Shown: positions 44,401 to 51,292 of the stretch, piece by piece
Layout: every line of letters begins with the position of its first letter
How positions within the stretch are numbered: position 1 is the stretch's first letter
DNA from: Desulfobacterales bacterium
GTDB taxonomy: Bacteria > Desulfobacterota > Desulfobacteria > Desulfobacterales > UBA2156
Length of the DNA: 51,292 bases
Assembly: GCA_011049715.1 (NCBI GenBank)
Contig: DRHF01000376.1
Span: forward strand, 1 to 51,292
Direction: 5' to 3'
Notes under the pieces: model-generated
What the model was told of the DNA's origin: nothing
The model's input: the letters and a program-made list of their open reading frames with translations, nothing else
The model's database searches: none
Position numbers and translations under genes: made by a program

Positions 44401-44434
44401 ACGGGTAAGCGCAATTTTAAAAAGCGGTATTTGA
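41432..44434 (+). CDS. dnaE2: Error-prone DNA polymerase III alpha subunit (DnaE2/ImuC)
   Basis: 1000 residues, close to the DnaE2 length. The N-terminal PHP domain begins LTVRSYYSLMWGTSSPE, with Arg where active PHP domains have the first His. The palm has RGSGAASLVAYSLGIT and the catalytic PDIDVDFAWDERDD. The finger/tau region includes LSVHPGGIVIT and QEDVSKTAVALAGFSHADADG. A C-terminal OB fold has VAGLLITGKVVRTKHG. In other bacteria this polymerase does damage-induced mutagenic synthesis with ImuB. It follows the ImuB-like gene by 30 bp and has a weak ribosome binding site, so it is probably translationally coupled. Confidence 0.95.
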   Translation: MIPLTVRSYYSLMWGTSSPEMICRAAKQRGYNRLALTDTDNLYGLWPFLKSCEREGITPIIGAELTDPLSGHRAVCLVENDEGYRNLCRLITHRHSDDRFDLKTAIPAHAKGLIVMALSPEFLLDWHGAGVTVAAAVPRKPGGTALRLRRVSQYLGIPMVATPSSFFLNPDDFGIHRILRAISLNTSLSRLTQKDVAPSDAYLAPASVYAHRFDIWPDVLRSTEAVAERLVFTGPQHDLVLPPWTNGSGQSVEHLLRSAAYAGACRRYGNDLPETVVDRMEYELRIIEKMNFSSYFLVVQDIVSRSPRICGRGSGAASLVAYSLGITNVCPIKHNLYFDRFLNPGRTDPPDIDVDFAWDERDDVLNSVLKQFKGHAALVSNHVAFQPRMAIRETAKVFGLTDREIGQVSKRIPWLWRSAEADDDLLTRLRRLPELDELDFPEPWPQIIRIAQRLIGIPRYLSVHPGGIVITPNPIDEYVPIEPAPKGVPIIQWEKDGTEDAGLVKIDLLGNRSLGVIRDAISNLSNNGIVFDENNWEPEEDLDTQINVAKGNTMGCFYIESPATRLLQKKAKVGDFEHLVIHSSIIRPAANEFIREYVRRLHGGHWEPIHPLLEDVLDETYGIMVYQEDVSKTAVALAGFSHADADGLRKIMSKKDKAGKLRDFKERFTAGARSQGVCDKQIKAIWNMMMSFEGYSFCKPHSASYARVSFQAAYLKTHYPAEFMAAVISNQGGFYSTFAYVSEARRMGVKILPPDVNESDIRWKGNSGVIRVGLLSIKHAGTETQQRIVKQREPEPYSSMTDFLKQVQPDDTEARSLIYAGAFDALHPKENRAELLWELACWQKTRSVRSKKTDLFDIGPDRDKPTLPPESELKRLRQEFAVLGFLCDRHPMTLYADQLKGKGIVNARDLSRLVGRHVKVAGLLITGKVVRTKHGDPMEFLTFEDETGLIEATFFPKTYHRFCSMLDKSRPFILHGKVEADFGAITLTVKRVSAILKSGI

Positions 44435-44516
44435 AAGGGTTCTTGGGTATTGAGAAACCAACATTTGATAATCTTGTCGATGTCTTTAGGGATAACGTTC
44501 ATCGGATAAAATTTGA

Positions 44517-47500
44517 TTAATCAGCATTTGTTTGATCCAGTACCTTACGGACAGTATCACCCAAACTCCGCATCTTGAACGGTTTCATTAAAAAAGTTCG
44601 GATTCCCATTTTTTCGGCTTCCTTCTCAGAGGTCCGTTCGCTAAATCCTGTGCAAAGAATAATGGGGATATCGGGACGAATCTTCATCATTTTTTTTGCC
44701 AACTGATCACCCGTCATATCCGGCATGGTCATATCGGTAATTACCAGGTCAAATCGATTCGGTCTTTCACGGAAAAACTCCAAGGCTTCCACGCTGCTTG
44801 TTCTGGCCTCTACTTTATAACCGAGCTGCTCGAGCATCTGTTTGATCAGTTTAATCACACTCTGTTCATCGTCAATGCAAAGAATACGCTCATTCCCAGT
44901 TGGGACCGGCGCTTCTATCTTTTCTTTCAATTCCTCTTTCTCCTCAACTAATGGGAAATACACATGAAAGGTTGACCCCTTCCCTATTTCACTATGAGCC
45001 GTGATCGCACCACCGTGACCCTCGACAATTCCGTTGACAACCGCCAAGCCCATGCCTGTTCCCTTACCGATATCTTTTGTCGTGAAAAAGGGGTCAAATA
45101 TCCTCTCCAGGATCACCGGGGACATGCCTTGACCTGTATCACGCACGGTCAGCAACACGTGCGGTCCGGGCGATATCGATTGATGTAATGTAGCAAACCT
45201 TGAATCAAGATCGACCCCGGTCAATCTCACGTCAAGGACACCGCCCGTGTCTCCCATGGCCTGGGCCGCATTGGTGCAAATATTCATCATAATTTGATGA
45301 ATTTGTGTGGAATCACACAAGATAGGGCCGCATTCATCCTCAATATTTTCATTAAATGCTATTGTTGCCGGGATAGATGACCGAAGGAGCTTTAAAGCCT
45401 CTTTAATGATTGGTTGAATCCTCAAGGGCTTTTTAATCTGCTCGTCTTTGCGACTGAAGGCAAGGATTTGCCGCACAAGGTTTTCAGCACGTCTGGCGGC
45501 GGTGAGTACTTCACCAAGATAGTCTTTGGCTACAATCTCATCTGAAAGCTTATTAATTGCCAGCTCGGTAAATCCGATAATAGGGGAAAGCGTATTGTTG
45601 AAATCATGCGCAATACCACCCGCTAGCGTGCCAATGGCCTCCATCTTTTGGGACTGAAATAGCTGTTCTTCAAGCTGTTTGCGCTCGGTGATGTCTCTGA
45701 CCATGCTTTGGAGAGCAAAATTCTCTCCATACGCTTTTTCCAAAACAGAAATTCCTATCTCTACCGGAATATTTCCCCCCCCTTTTGAGACTATATACGT
45801 TTCAAATATCGGGATTTCCTCTCCCTGGAGTAACGCCTTGATCCGGTCCTTTGAATCATCCTTTTTTGCTTCGGGATAAAGGTCATCGATGGTCATGGTT
45901 AGAAGCTCTTCTTTTGAATAGCCGCTTAGGTTTACAAGCCTTTCATTTACATCCAGAATTTGTCTATCTTTGGAAAAAATGTTTATTGCGTCCCTTGAAC
46001 CCTCGAAAGAGGTTCTATATTTCTCTTCTGACTCTTTCAGGCGTTCTTCATCCTTTTTGCGCTCAGTGATGTCTTGCAAAGTCCCGACGGAACGGATCGG
46101 TTTACCGGAATCATCATAATATGTTTCACCCATTTCGTTTACATATTTAACCGTTTTATCTTTAAGCAGCAACCGATGGACAATTTGATAGGGAGTCTTA
46201 TTTTTCAAAGAATCCCTATAGGCTTCATTGACAAGATCTCTGTCATCAGGATGAATATTATCGAGAAATACTTCATAGCTTGCGCCAAATTGTTTCAGTC
46301 CGAGCAAACGGTAGATTTCTTCAGACCAAAAAATTTCATTGGTGATTAAATTCAATTCCCAGTTACCAATATGTGCCATGCGCTGGGCCTGAGAAAGCCT
46401 TTGCTCACTTTCTCTTAGCGCTTCCTCCGCCTGCTTGCGTTCGCTGATTTCAGCCTGCAGGTCTGTTAATGATTTTTCCAGTTTTCGAGCCATGTCAATA
46501 AAAGCGTCAGAAAGTTGACCCACCTCATCCTCAGTCTTGATTTCAGGGTAAACGGAGAAATCCCCCAGGGATATTCGGCCTGTTAGTTTGTTCAAAGATC
46601 TTAGCGGTTCTACAAGTTTTTTAGATATCCAGAAGGCAAGCCCCACTAGTAAGAAAGTTAAGGAAATAGAAAATACTGCTATATAATTCCTCAACGACAC
46701 TATCGGGGCAAACGCCTCCTTCCGGTCTATCTTGGCGACGAGCCCCCAATTCAACAAAGGGATATGGCGCCAACGAGCGATGACCTCTTCACCACGGTAA
46801 TCAACAGATAAGCCGATACCGTCTAAACCTCGGGCAGCTTCCTGTGTAGGAATTGCATCATCGCTCCCAATGGTTACTTTTCTGTTGAAAGCGGCATCAG
46901 GATCGTGACGAAGCGGATTAAGAAATATTATTGCATTGCCTATTTGCTGACCTATAAGAGTTTCCCCTGTTTTACCCAATCCGGTTGTATCTTGGATCAA
47001 TTTATATATGGGCGCCATGTCGATTTCTAAAGCAATCACACCAGCAAACTTTCCATCAAAACCATAAGCGGGTGCGGTGACTAGCATCTCATAACTATCG
47101 GCTTTCTCGCTAAATTTGAAAATATCGGAAAAATATACATTCTTTTTTCCCTCTTTAAAGGCCTTGCCAGTCGGGTCCGGAAGGGGTTGGTCCAGATCGC
47201 TCTTCTCATGTATTTCTTCGGTTACATATACGATTTTTCCTTCTGGATTCACCAACATAACGTCTGTATAGTCATACACTTTCTGAAAAGTTTTTAGCTG
47301 ATCATCAAGCATTTTTTTTGCCGCTATATATTCAGGACTTGTCCTGTCACCTGCGAGCCGGCTTACAATGGGAAGATTCGTTTTAATGTTAAAATAATCC
47401 TGGGCTTCTTTGATATTGTTCGCTCGTTCTTGAAAGAATAGTTCGATCTTTTGCGTTTTGAGATCGGCAATAGATTCTAAGGCGTTCAGCTTGGCATTTT

Positions 47501-47618
47501 GCAAAGAATTCCGGGCATTGGAAAAACTCAGAAATCCTACAATTCCAATTGAACCAAGAGAAACAGTCAATAAGACCACGATCAACTTATTTCTCAAACT
47601 CTTTTTGATAAAATTCAT
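44517..47618 (-). CDS. Hybrid sensor histidine kinase: dCache-HAMP-PAS-PAS-HisKA-HATPase-REC
   Basis: 1033 residues. TM1 (about 12-33), a double-Cache periplasmic sensor (about 40-300), TM2 (about 313-335), HAMP, then PAS1 (AHIGNWELNLITNEIFWSEE) and PAS2 (INIFSKDRQILDVNERLV). HisKA reads MEAIGTLAGGIAHDFNNTLSP; HATPase has RDTGQGMSPVI and GTGMGLAVVNGI; the C-terminal receiver has ILCIDDEQSV and LVITDMTMPDMTG. PAS1 is nearly identical to that of the kinase at 48989-50863. It is the last gene of the HK/REC/HD-GYP/HK run. The receiver could feed back on the kinase or relay to HD-GYP partners. Confidence 0.95.
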   Translation of the reverse strand: MNFIKKSLRNKLIVVLLTVSLGSIGIVGFLSFSNARNSLQNAKLNALESIADLKTQKIELFFQERANNIKEAQDYFNIKTNLPIVSRLAGDRTSPEYIAAKKMLDDQLKTFQKVYDYTDVMLVNPEGKIVYVTEEIHEKSDLDQPLPDPTGKAFKEGKKNVYFSDIFKFSEKADSYEMLVTAPAYGFDGKFAGVIALEIDMAPIYKLIQDTTGLGKTGETLIGQQIGNAIIFLNPLRHDPDAAFNRKVTIGSDDAIPTQEAARGLDGIGLSVDYRGEEVIARWRHIPLLNWGLVAKIDRKEAFAPIVSLRNYIAVFSISLTFLLVGLAFWISKKLVEPLRSLNKLTGRISLGDFSVYPEIKTEDEVGQLSDAFIDMARKLEKSLTDLQAEISERKQAEEALRESEQRLSQAQRMAHIGNWELNLITNEIFWSEEIYRLLGLKQFGASYEVFLDNIHPDDRDLVNEAYRDSLKNKTPYQIVHRLLLKDKTVKYVNEMGETYYDDSGKPIRSVGTLQDITERKKDEERLKESEEKYRTSFEGSRDAINIFSKDRQILDVNERLVNLSGYSKEELLTMTIDDLYPEAKKDDSKDRIKALLQGEEIPIFETYIVSKGGGNIPVEIGISVLEKAYGENFALQSMVRDITERKQLEEQLFQSQKMEAIGTLAGGIAHDFNNTLSPIIGFTELAINKLSDEIVAKDYLGEVLTAARRAENLVRQILAFSRKDEQIKKPLRIQPIIKEALKLLRSSIPATIAFNENIEDECGPILCDSTQIHQIMMNICTNAAQAMGDTGGVLDVRLTGVDLDSRFATLHQSISPGPHVLLTVRDTGQGMSPVILERIFDPFFTTKDIGKGTGMGLAVVNGIVEGHGGAITAHSEIGKGSTFHVYFPLVEEKEELKEKIEAPVPTGNERILCIDDEQSVIKLIKQMLEQLGYKVEARTSSVEALEFFRERPNRFDLVITDMTMPDMTGDQLAKKMMKIRPDIPIILCTGFSERTSEKEAEKMGIRTFLMKPFKMRSLGDTVRKVLDQTNAD
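46069..46429 (-). repeat. Duplicated PAS-encoding segment, copy A
   Basis: About 360 bp of the PAS1 region of this kinase match 50157-50523 of the neighbouring kinase at roughly 90% of bases, including many synonymous positions; copy B has two extra codons (KPQQFGAS against KQFGAS). The similarity is far higher than elsewhere in the two proteins. Confidence 0.75.
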
Positions 47619-47670
47619 TGCTTTGTTCCCTTTAATTATCTGGTGAGAGGTCCAATCAGTGGTATGGATT

Positions 47671-48462
47671 TCATACTAATGCCACTTCCGATTTTATTTC
47701 TACAATAGTATCTATGTTTTCAAGGAAGATTGCCACCACCTCAGGATCAAAATGTTCTCCTTGCTCTTTTTCTATTATATCAACGGCTACTTCAACAGGA
47801 AAAGGATCCTTATAGGGACGTTTAGAAGTAAGAGCATCAAAAACATCTGCTATGCTGACAATTCTGCCAACCAAGGGAATTTTATCCTCGGAAAGACCGT
47901 GCGGGTACCCTTGGCCGTTCCATTTTTCATGATGGGTAACGGCCACCCGTTGAGCCAGCTGCAAAATTTCGGCCTTTGAATCAGCTAATATCTTTGCGCC
48001 TATGGTGGTATGGGTCTTCATGATTTCGAATTCTGCGTCTGTCAACTTTCCGGGTTTCATCAGAATAGAATCGGGAATTCCGATTTTTCCTATATCATGC
48101 ATGGGTGCGGCATAGAGTATGTCCTGGACCTCATTGACCGGCAATCCCCGTTTTTCGGCAAGCAATTCACTGTAACGACTCATACGAACGATGTGATCAC
48201 CCGTGTCTTCATCCTTATATTCAGATGCAAGCACCAGCCGGTGAACGGTGTCTATGTATGATTGCTGCAGCTCTTTATGGGCAGATTTTAGCTCAGAGAA
48301 GGTCCTATTCAGGTCATCGGCAAATTTAACAAGCTGCTGGTTTGCAGCTTCCAGTTCCTTTGTTTTTTCTTTTTCAGATGTGTATATCTTTGCGAGATCG
48401 TCTGCATACTTTTCCAATTGATCAGAGTTTAATAATCCATCCTTAAGGTTATTTTTCTCCAT
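47671..48462 (-). CDS. HD-GYP domain c-di-GMP phosphodiesterase with coiled-coil N-terminus
   Basis: 263 residues. A helical coiled-coil region (about 10-80, rich in Glu/Lys/Gln) is followed by an HD-GYP domain with GDHIVRMSRYSELLA, APMHDIGKIGIPD (HD) and HHEKWNGQGYPHG (GYP). There is no receiver or membrane segment, so it must be controlled through partners such as the stand-alone receiver encoded just upstream. The ATG at 48462 has AAAGG 9 nt upstream; an in-frame start at 48537 would add 25 residues. Confidence 0.93.
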   Translation of the reverse strand: MEKNNLKDGLLNSDQLEKYADDLAKIYTSEKEKTKELEAANQQLVKFADDLNRTFSELKSAHKELQQSYIDTVHRLVLASEYKDEDTGDHIVRMSRYSELLAEKRGLPVNEVQDILYAAPMHDIGKIGIPDSILMKPGKLTDAEFEIMKTHTTIGAKILADSKAEILQLAQRVAVTHHEKWNGQGYPHGLSEDKIPLVGRIVSIADVFDALTSKRPYKDPFPVEVAVDIIEKEQGEHFDPEVVAIFLENIDTIVEIKSEVALV

Positions 48463-48569
48463 GATAATGCCTTTCAAAATAAATGCGATTTTTAAGATGA
48501 AAGATGCTGGGTTCAAAGTAATGTTGGGCCCGTTCAAGCGTTAAACATCCAGCAACCAGCATCAACATA

Positions 48570-48935
48570 TTATCCAAGAACTTCTTCCACTTTGTTTAGC
48601 AGTTCCAGAGGGCTAAACGGTTTTGTGAAATAGTCATCCGCTCCGGCTTCAAAACCTTTCTCTCTGTCAACCTCCTGACCTTTCCCGGTCAACATTATGA
48701 TGCAGCAGTTTTTTGTTTCCGGATCATTTTTTAACACTCTGGTGGCCTCCAACCCATCCATTCCCCCGGGCATCTGGATATCCATAATGATCAAGTCAGG
48801 TTTTTCTACCTTCACAATCTCAATGGCCTCTTTCCCGTTTTTGGCCTCAAAAATCTGATAATCCTCTCTCCCGAGGGTTATCGCCACCAGTCTCCTAATC
48901 TGCCTTTGGTCATCTACTATGAGAATCTTTTTCAT
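48570..48935 (-). CDS. Single-domain response regulator (CheY-like)
   Basis: 121 residues, one receiver domain. It has KKILIVDDQRQIRR, phospho-acceptor Asp in LIIMDIQMPGGMDG, the Thr in IMLTGKG and Lys in YFTKPFSP. No output domain is present. It sits between a hybrid kinase and an HD-GYP protein, so it probably passes phosphate or binds a partner within this cluster. GAGG lies about 9 nt before the ATG. Confidence 0.95.
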   Translation of the reverse strand: MKKILIVDDQRQIRRLVAITLGREDYQIFEAKNGKEAIEIVKVEKPDLIIMDIQMPGGMDGLEATRVLKNDPETKNCCIIMLTGKGQEVDREKGFEAGADDYFTKPFSPLELLNKVEEVLG

Positions 48936-48988
48936 TCTTCTGCGCCTCTTATGAGATAGATTTTATATGATTTTGATAAATCACCGAT

Positions 48989-50863
48989 TTATTTTTCTTC
49001 GAGCATTCCACGAACCTTGGCCGCCAGTGTCTCAGGGGTAAAGGGTTTTTGGATAAAATTCATTCCCTTATCTAGTATACCGTGGTGGACAATGGTATTG
49101 TCTGTATAACCTGACATATAGAGCACTTTGATTTCCGGTCGTAAATCTTTCAAATGATCCGCCAATTTTCGGCCACCCATCTCAGGCATCACCACATCGG
49201 TCAGCATCAGGTGAATTGGCCCCTTATTTTCTTCACAAATCTTGAGACCCTCTTTCCCGTTTTCCGCTACCAGGACCTTATATCCGTAGTCCTTGAGAAC
49301 CTTATGGGCGAGCTTTCTAACCATACCATCGTCTTCCACCACAAGGACTGTTTCTGTCCCTGTGAGTGATTTAACGGGTTCTTTTGTCTTCACGATCTTT
49401 TCAACCGACTTTTCAACCCTTGGCAGGTAGATCTTAAAGGTCGTCCCCTTCCCTGGCTCACTGTATACCCAAATGTTCCCTTCGCTTTGTTTAACAATTC
49501 CATACACAGTGGACAGGCCAAGGCCTGTGCCTTTCCCTCTTTCTTTAGTGGTGAAAAAGGGATCAAAGATTCGAGATTGGGTCTCTTTATCCATTCCCGA
49601 GCCGTCGTCACTGATCGCCATCATCACATAAGGACCTGGAATGACGGTCCTGTGTGTGCGGGTATAGGACTCATCCAGCTCTACGTTAGCGGTTTCGATG
49701 GTAATTTTACCTCCCCGGGGCATCGCATCTCGGGCATTGACGCAAAGGTTTAAGATCACCTGCTCGACCTGACCCGGGTCCGCCTCTACATTACCCAATT
49801 CATCGGACAGAGTTGTCTTCAGATCAATATCTTCACCAATCAGACGACGAAGCATCTTTTCCATATCCAAGATCGCTCCGTTGAGACTCATCACTTTAGG
49901 CTGAAGCACCTGCTTACGACTAAAGGCCAAAAGCTGGCGCGTTAAAGAAGCCGCACGATCACTGGCCTTACTGATTTCCTTTGCATATTCTTTTAAAGGA
50001 CTATCTTTTTGGAGTTTCATTGAAAGAAGCTCCGCATTGCCTGTGATGCTTGTTAAAAGGTTGTTAAAGTCGTGAGCGACTCCCCCCGACAGTTTGCCGA
50101 TAGCTTCCATCTTTTGGGACTGCAACAGCTGTGCTTCAAGATTCTTTTGCTCTGTAATGTCTTGTATAGTCCCGACGGAGAGGATCGGTTCGCCGGAGTC
50201 ATCATAAAATGTTTCACACATTTCGGTCACATATTTAACCGTTTTATCTTTAAGCAGCAACCGATGGACAATTTGATAGGGAATCTTATTTTTCAAAGAA
50301 TCCGTATAGGCTTTATTGACAAGATCTCTGTCATCAGGATGAATATTATCAAGAAAGGCTTCATAGCTTGCGCCAAATTGCTGAGGTTTCAGTCCGAACA
50401 AACGATAGACTTCATCAGACCAAAAAAGTTCATTAGTGATTAAATTCAATTCCCAGTTACCGATATGTGCTATACGCTGGGCCTTTGAAAGTCTTCGTTC
50501 ACTTTCTTTTAGCGCTTCCTCCGTTTGTTTGTGTTCTTTTATTTCCTGATTCAAGAGTACATTTGCTTCAGTTAAATCTGCAGTTCGCTCCTCTACTTTA
50601 ATTTCCAATTCATCGTGCGCCTTATGTAATGCCACCTCCGCCAACTTGCGTTTTATACTCGCGTAGGACAGAAGCCAAGAAACAACTGTAAATATTACAA
50701 GCGGGACTCCATCCCACAGAAAGAGCTTATATAGTAGTCTCTTTGGATTTTCATACAGCGTAGCTGGTGTAATTCGAGATACAATCTTCCAGTTGAACTC
50801 TCTACTCTTAACATATGCTTTGCTCGGCTCAAAGGCTCGACTTGAGCCTGTGCTTGATTTCAT
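48989..50863 (-). CDS. Hybrid histidine kinase, N-terminal sensor truncated
   Basis: 624 residues from the first ATG: the last piece of a periplasmic Cache-like domain, one TM (about 49-66), a coiled coil, PAS (AHIGNWELNLITNELFWSDE), HisKA with GKLSGGVAHDFNNLLTSI, HATPase (SDDGSGMDKETQ, GTGLGLSTVYGI) and a C-terminal receiver (VLVVEDDGMVRK, LMLTDVVMPEMGG). The frame stays open upstream to 50944 (NFSNADGLFVFTTFKTL, Cache-like) before stops TGA and TAA at 50945-50950, with no TM1 and no signal. So the 5' part of a dCache kinase gene has been lost near 50945. Whether the remainder is expressed, without correct membrane insertion, is unclear. Confidence 0.88.
   Translation of the reverse strand: MKSSTGSSRAFEPSKAYVKSREFNWKIVSRITPATLYENPKRLLYKLFLWDGVPLVIFTVVSWLLSYASIKRKLAEVALHKAHDELEIKVEERTADLTEANVLLNQEIKEHKQTEEALKESERRLSKAQRIAHIGNWELNLITNELFWSDEVYRLFGLKPQQFGASYEAFLDNIHPDDRDLVNKAYTDSLKNKIPYQIVHRLLLKDKTVKYVTEMCETFYDDSGEPILSVGTIQDITEQKNLEAQLLQSQKMEAIGKLSGGVAHDFNNLLTSITGNAELLSMKLQKDSPLKEYAKEISKASDRAASLTRQLLAFSRKQVLQPKVMSLNGAILDMEKMLRRLIGEDIDLKTTLSDELGNVEADPGQVEQVILNLCVNARDAMPRGGKITIETANVELDESYTRTHRTVIPGPYVMMAISDDGSGMDKETQSRIFDPFFTTKERGKGTGLGLSTVYGIVKQSEGNIWVYSEPGKGTTFKIYLPRVEKSVEKIVKTKEPVKSLTGTETVLVVEDDGMVRKLAHKVLKDYGYKVLVAENGKEGLKICEENKGPIHLMLTDVVMPEMGGRKLADHLKDLRPEIKVLYMSGYTDNTIVHHGILDKGMNFIQKPFTPETLAAKVRGMLEEK
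50157..50523 (-). repeat. Duplicated PAS-encoding segment, copy B
   Basis: Counterpart of 46069-46429, in the same orientation about 4.1 kb away. It encodes FLDNIHPDDRDLVN and PYQIVHRLLLKDKTVKYV in both. Confidence 0.75.
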
Positions 50864-51148
50864 GTTTCCAGAGAGGGGGTATAATGTTTTAAATGTTGTA
50901 AATACGAAAAGTCCGTCTGCATTACTAAAATTTCCTAAATTACATCATTATGAAACGATTTTAGAGTGTCAGCACTGCACATTACTTGCCCAAGTGCTCA
51001 CGCCGACTGGACAGATTTCAATGCACATTGCTAATGGTATTGTGCTTCGTACCGAAGTCCCTCTCAAATGTCAAAGTAACCCGCAAATTCGAGGCCTCCA
51101 AATGAATGATTCCGTCACTTCGCAAAATAAAAATTGGACTTTACCGGA
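50864..51148. other. Breakpoint region upstream of truncated kinase
   Basis: The part 50864-50944 is the residual coding sequence of the Cache domain on the minus strand. From 50945 to 51148 there is unrelated sequence without a convincing gene; a long plus-strand frame (50793-51161) lacks a ribosome binding site and family features. The segment may be left by an insertion or deletion. Confidence 0.45.
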
Positions 51149-51292
51149 TCATCTCTTTTGATCGATTTGGCGCCTGGCGTTGGCAGCATCCTTTTCAATC
51201 CAGGTATATTTAACCTCGGCATAATTCCCATACATCGCTTCCAAATAATCGCCGGGTTTGGCGGGACAGGATACCTTCCCGCCAGCAAATGA
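51149..51292 (-). CDS. C-terminal fragment, possible LicD-family protein
   Basis: The last 47 residues of a gene entering from the right edge. It reads SFAGGKVSCPAKPGDYLEAM and YGNYAEVKYTW, then ends DQKR and TGA at 51151-51149. The F-x-G-x-x-V-x-x-P..YL..x-Y-G pattern resembles the C-terminus of LicD/phosphocholine-transferase-type nucleotidyltransferases that modify surface polysaccharides. The evidence is short and the call tentative. It lies on the same strand as the kinase cluster. Confidence 0.5.
   Translation of the reverse strand, partial: SFAGGKVSCPAKPGDYLEAMYGNYAEVKYTWIEKDAANARRQIDQKR

Noticed and set aside
50793..51161. 122-codon open frame on the plus strand
   Set aside because: Its first part is antisense to the kinase gene, it lacks a ribosome binding site and shows no domain.
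1..51292. CRISPR array, tRNA or rRNA genes, riboswitches of the GEMM type
   Set aside because: I read the intergenic regions and saw no regularly spaced repeats, no cloverleaf-like tRNA sequences and no conserved riboswitch core. A computed scan could still find a divergent case.

Overview
The window looks like chromosomal DNA from a Gram-negative anaerobe of the Desulfobacterota (old Deltaproteobacteria) type, probably a sulfate-reducer relative. This is an inference. It rests on the mix of gene families (TorF-like porin, LexA/ImuB-like/DnaE2 mutagenesis cassette, Tex, many Cache/PAS hybrid histidine kinases and HD-GYP proteins), on a bacterial-type selenocysteine gene, and on many short dispersed palindromes between genes. 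No rRNA or tRNA gene and no other taxonomic marker is present, so the placement is tentative. No CRISPR array and no intact transposase or phage module was seen.

Layout. 1-3.6 kb (mostly minus): start of an SbcD/Mre11-like nuclease, an RRM RNA-binding protein, a broken DruA/DUF4338-like remnant, an HU protein and the RNA-binding protein Tex. 3.6-10.4 kb (minus): an ABC exporter pair, an RluA-type pseudouridine synthase, a radical SAM protein, a SUI1/YciH protein, a THUMP RNA methyltransferase and a NYN-domain protein. 10.6-14.4 kb: an MFS transporter and a fumarate-reductase-like flavoprotein, separated by a 190-bp inverted-repeat element, then a truncated methyltransferase and a small membrane protein. 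14.7-20.1 kb (minus): a three-gene unit of PotD-like periplasmic binding protein, Cache hybrid histidine kinase and REC-HD-GYP regulator. 20.7-29.8 kb: GDPD, an FKBP-type protein with a Cys-rich tail, a DUF1573-type protein split by an in-frame UGA with a SECIS-like hairpin, a MOSC/flavin reductase/ferredoxin fusion, a small membrane protein split by an in-frame UAG, a TorF-like porin and an acyl-CoA ligase. 30.7-36.7 kb (plus): a complete overlapping tripartite RND efflux operon. 36.8-38.3 kb: a HAD phosphatase and a TIM-barrel isomerase. 38.5-44.4 kb (plus): lexA, a DUF72 gene, a catalytically degenerate Y-family (ImuB-like) gene and dnaE2. 44.5-50.9 kb (minus): a hybrid kinase/receiver/HD-GYP/hybrid kinase cluster. 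The window ends in the 3' part of a possible LicD-family gene.

The most notable item is at 23.1-24.0 kb. Two neighbouring reading frames are in the same frame, separated only by a UGA codon. That UGA is followed by a hairpin (7-bp stem, GGTTC loop) placed 18 nt downstream, as I recall it for the E. coli fdhF SECIS. The joined protein would be a secreted DUF1573-type selenoprotein with adjacent Cys and Sec in place of the usual CGCT motif, encoded upstream of an exported FKBP/SlyD-like protein with a conserved-looking Cys cluster. Other points worth checking are the PotD/kinase/HD-GYP unit (possible polyamine sensing into c-di-GMP turnover), the lexA-DUF72-imuB-dnaE2 cassette without imuA, the UAG-interrupted gene, and several MITE-like elements.
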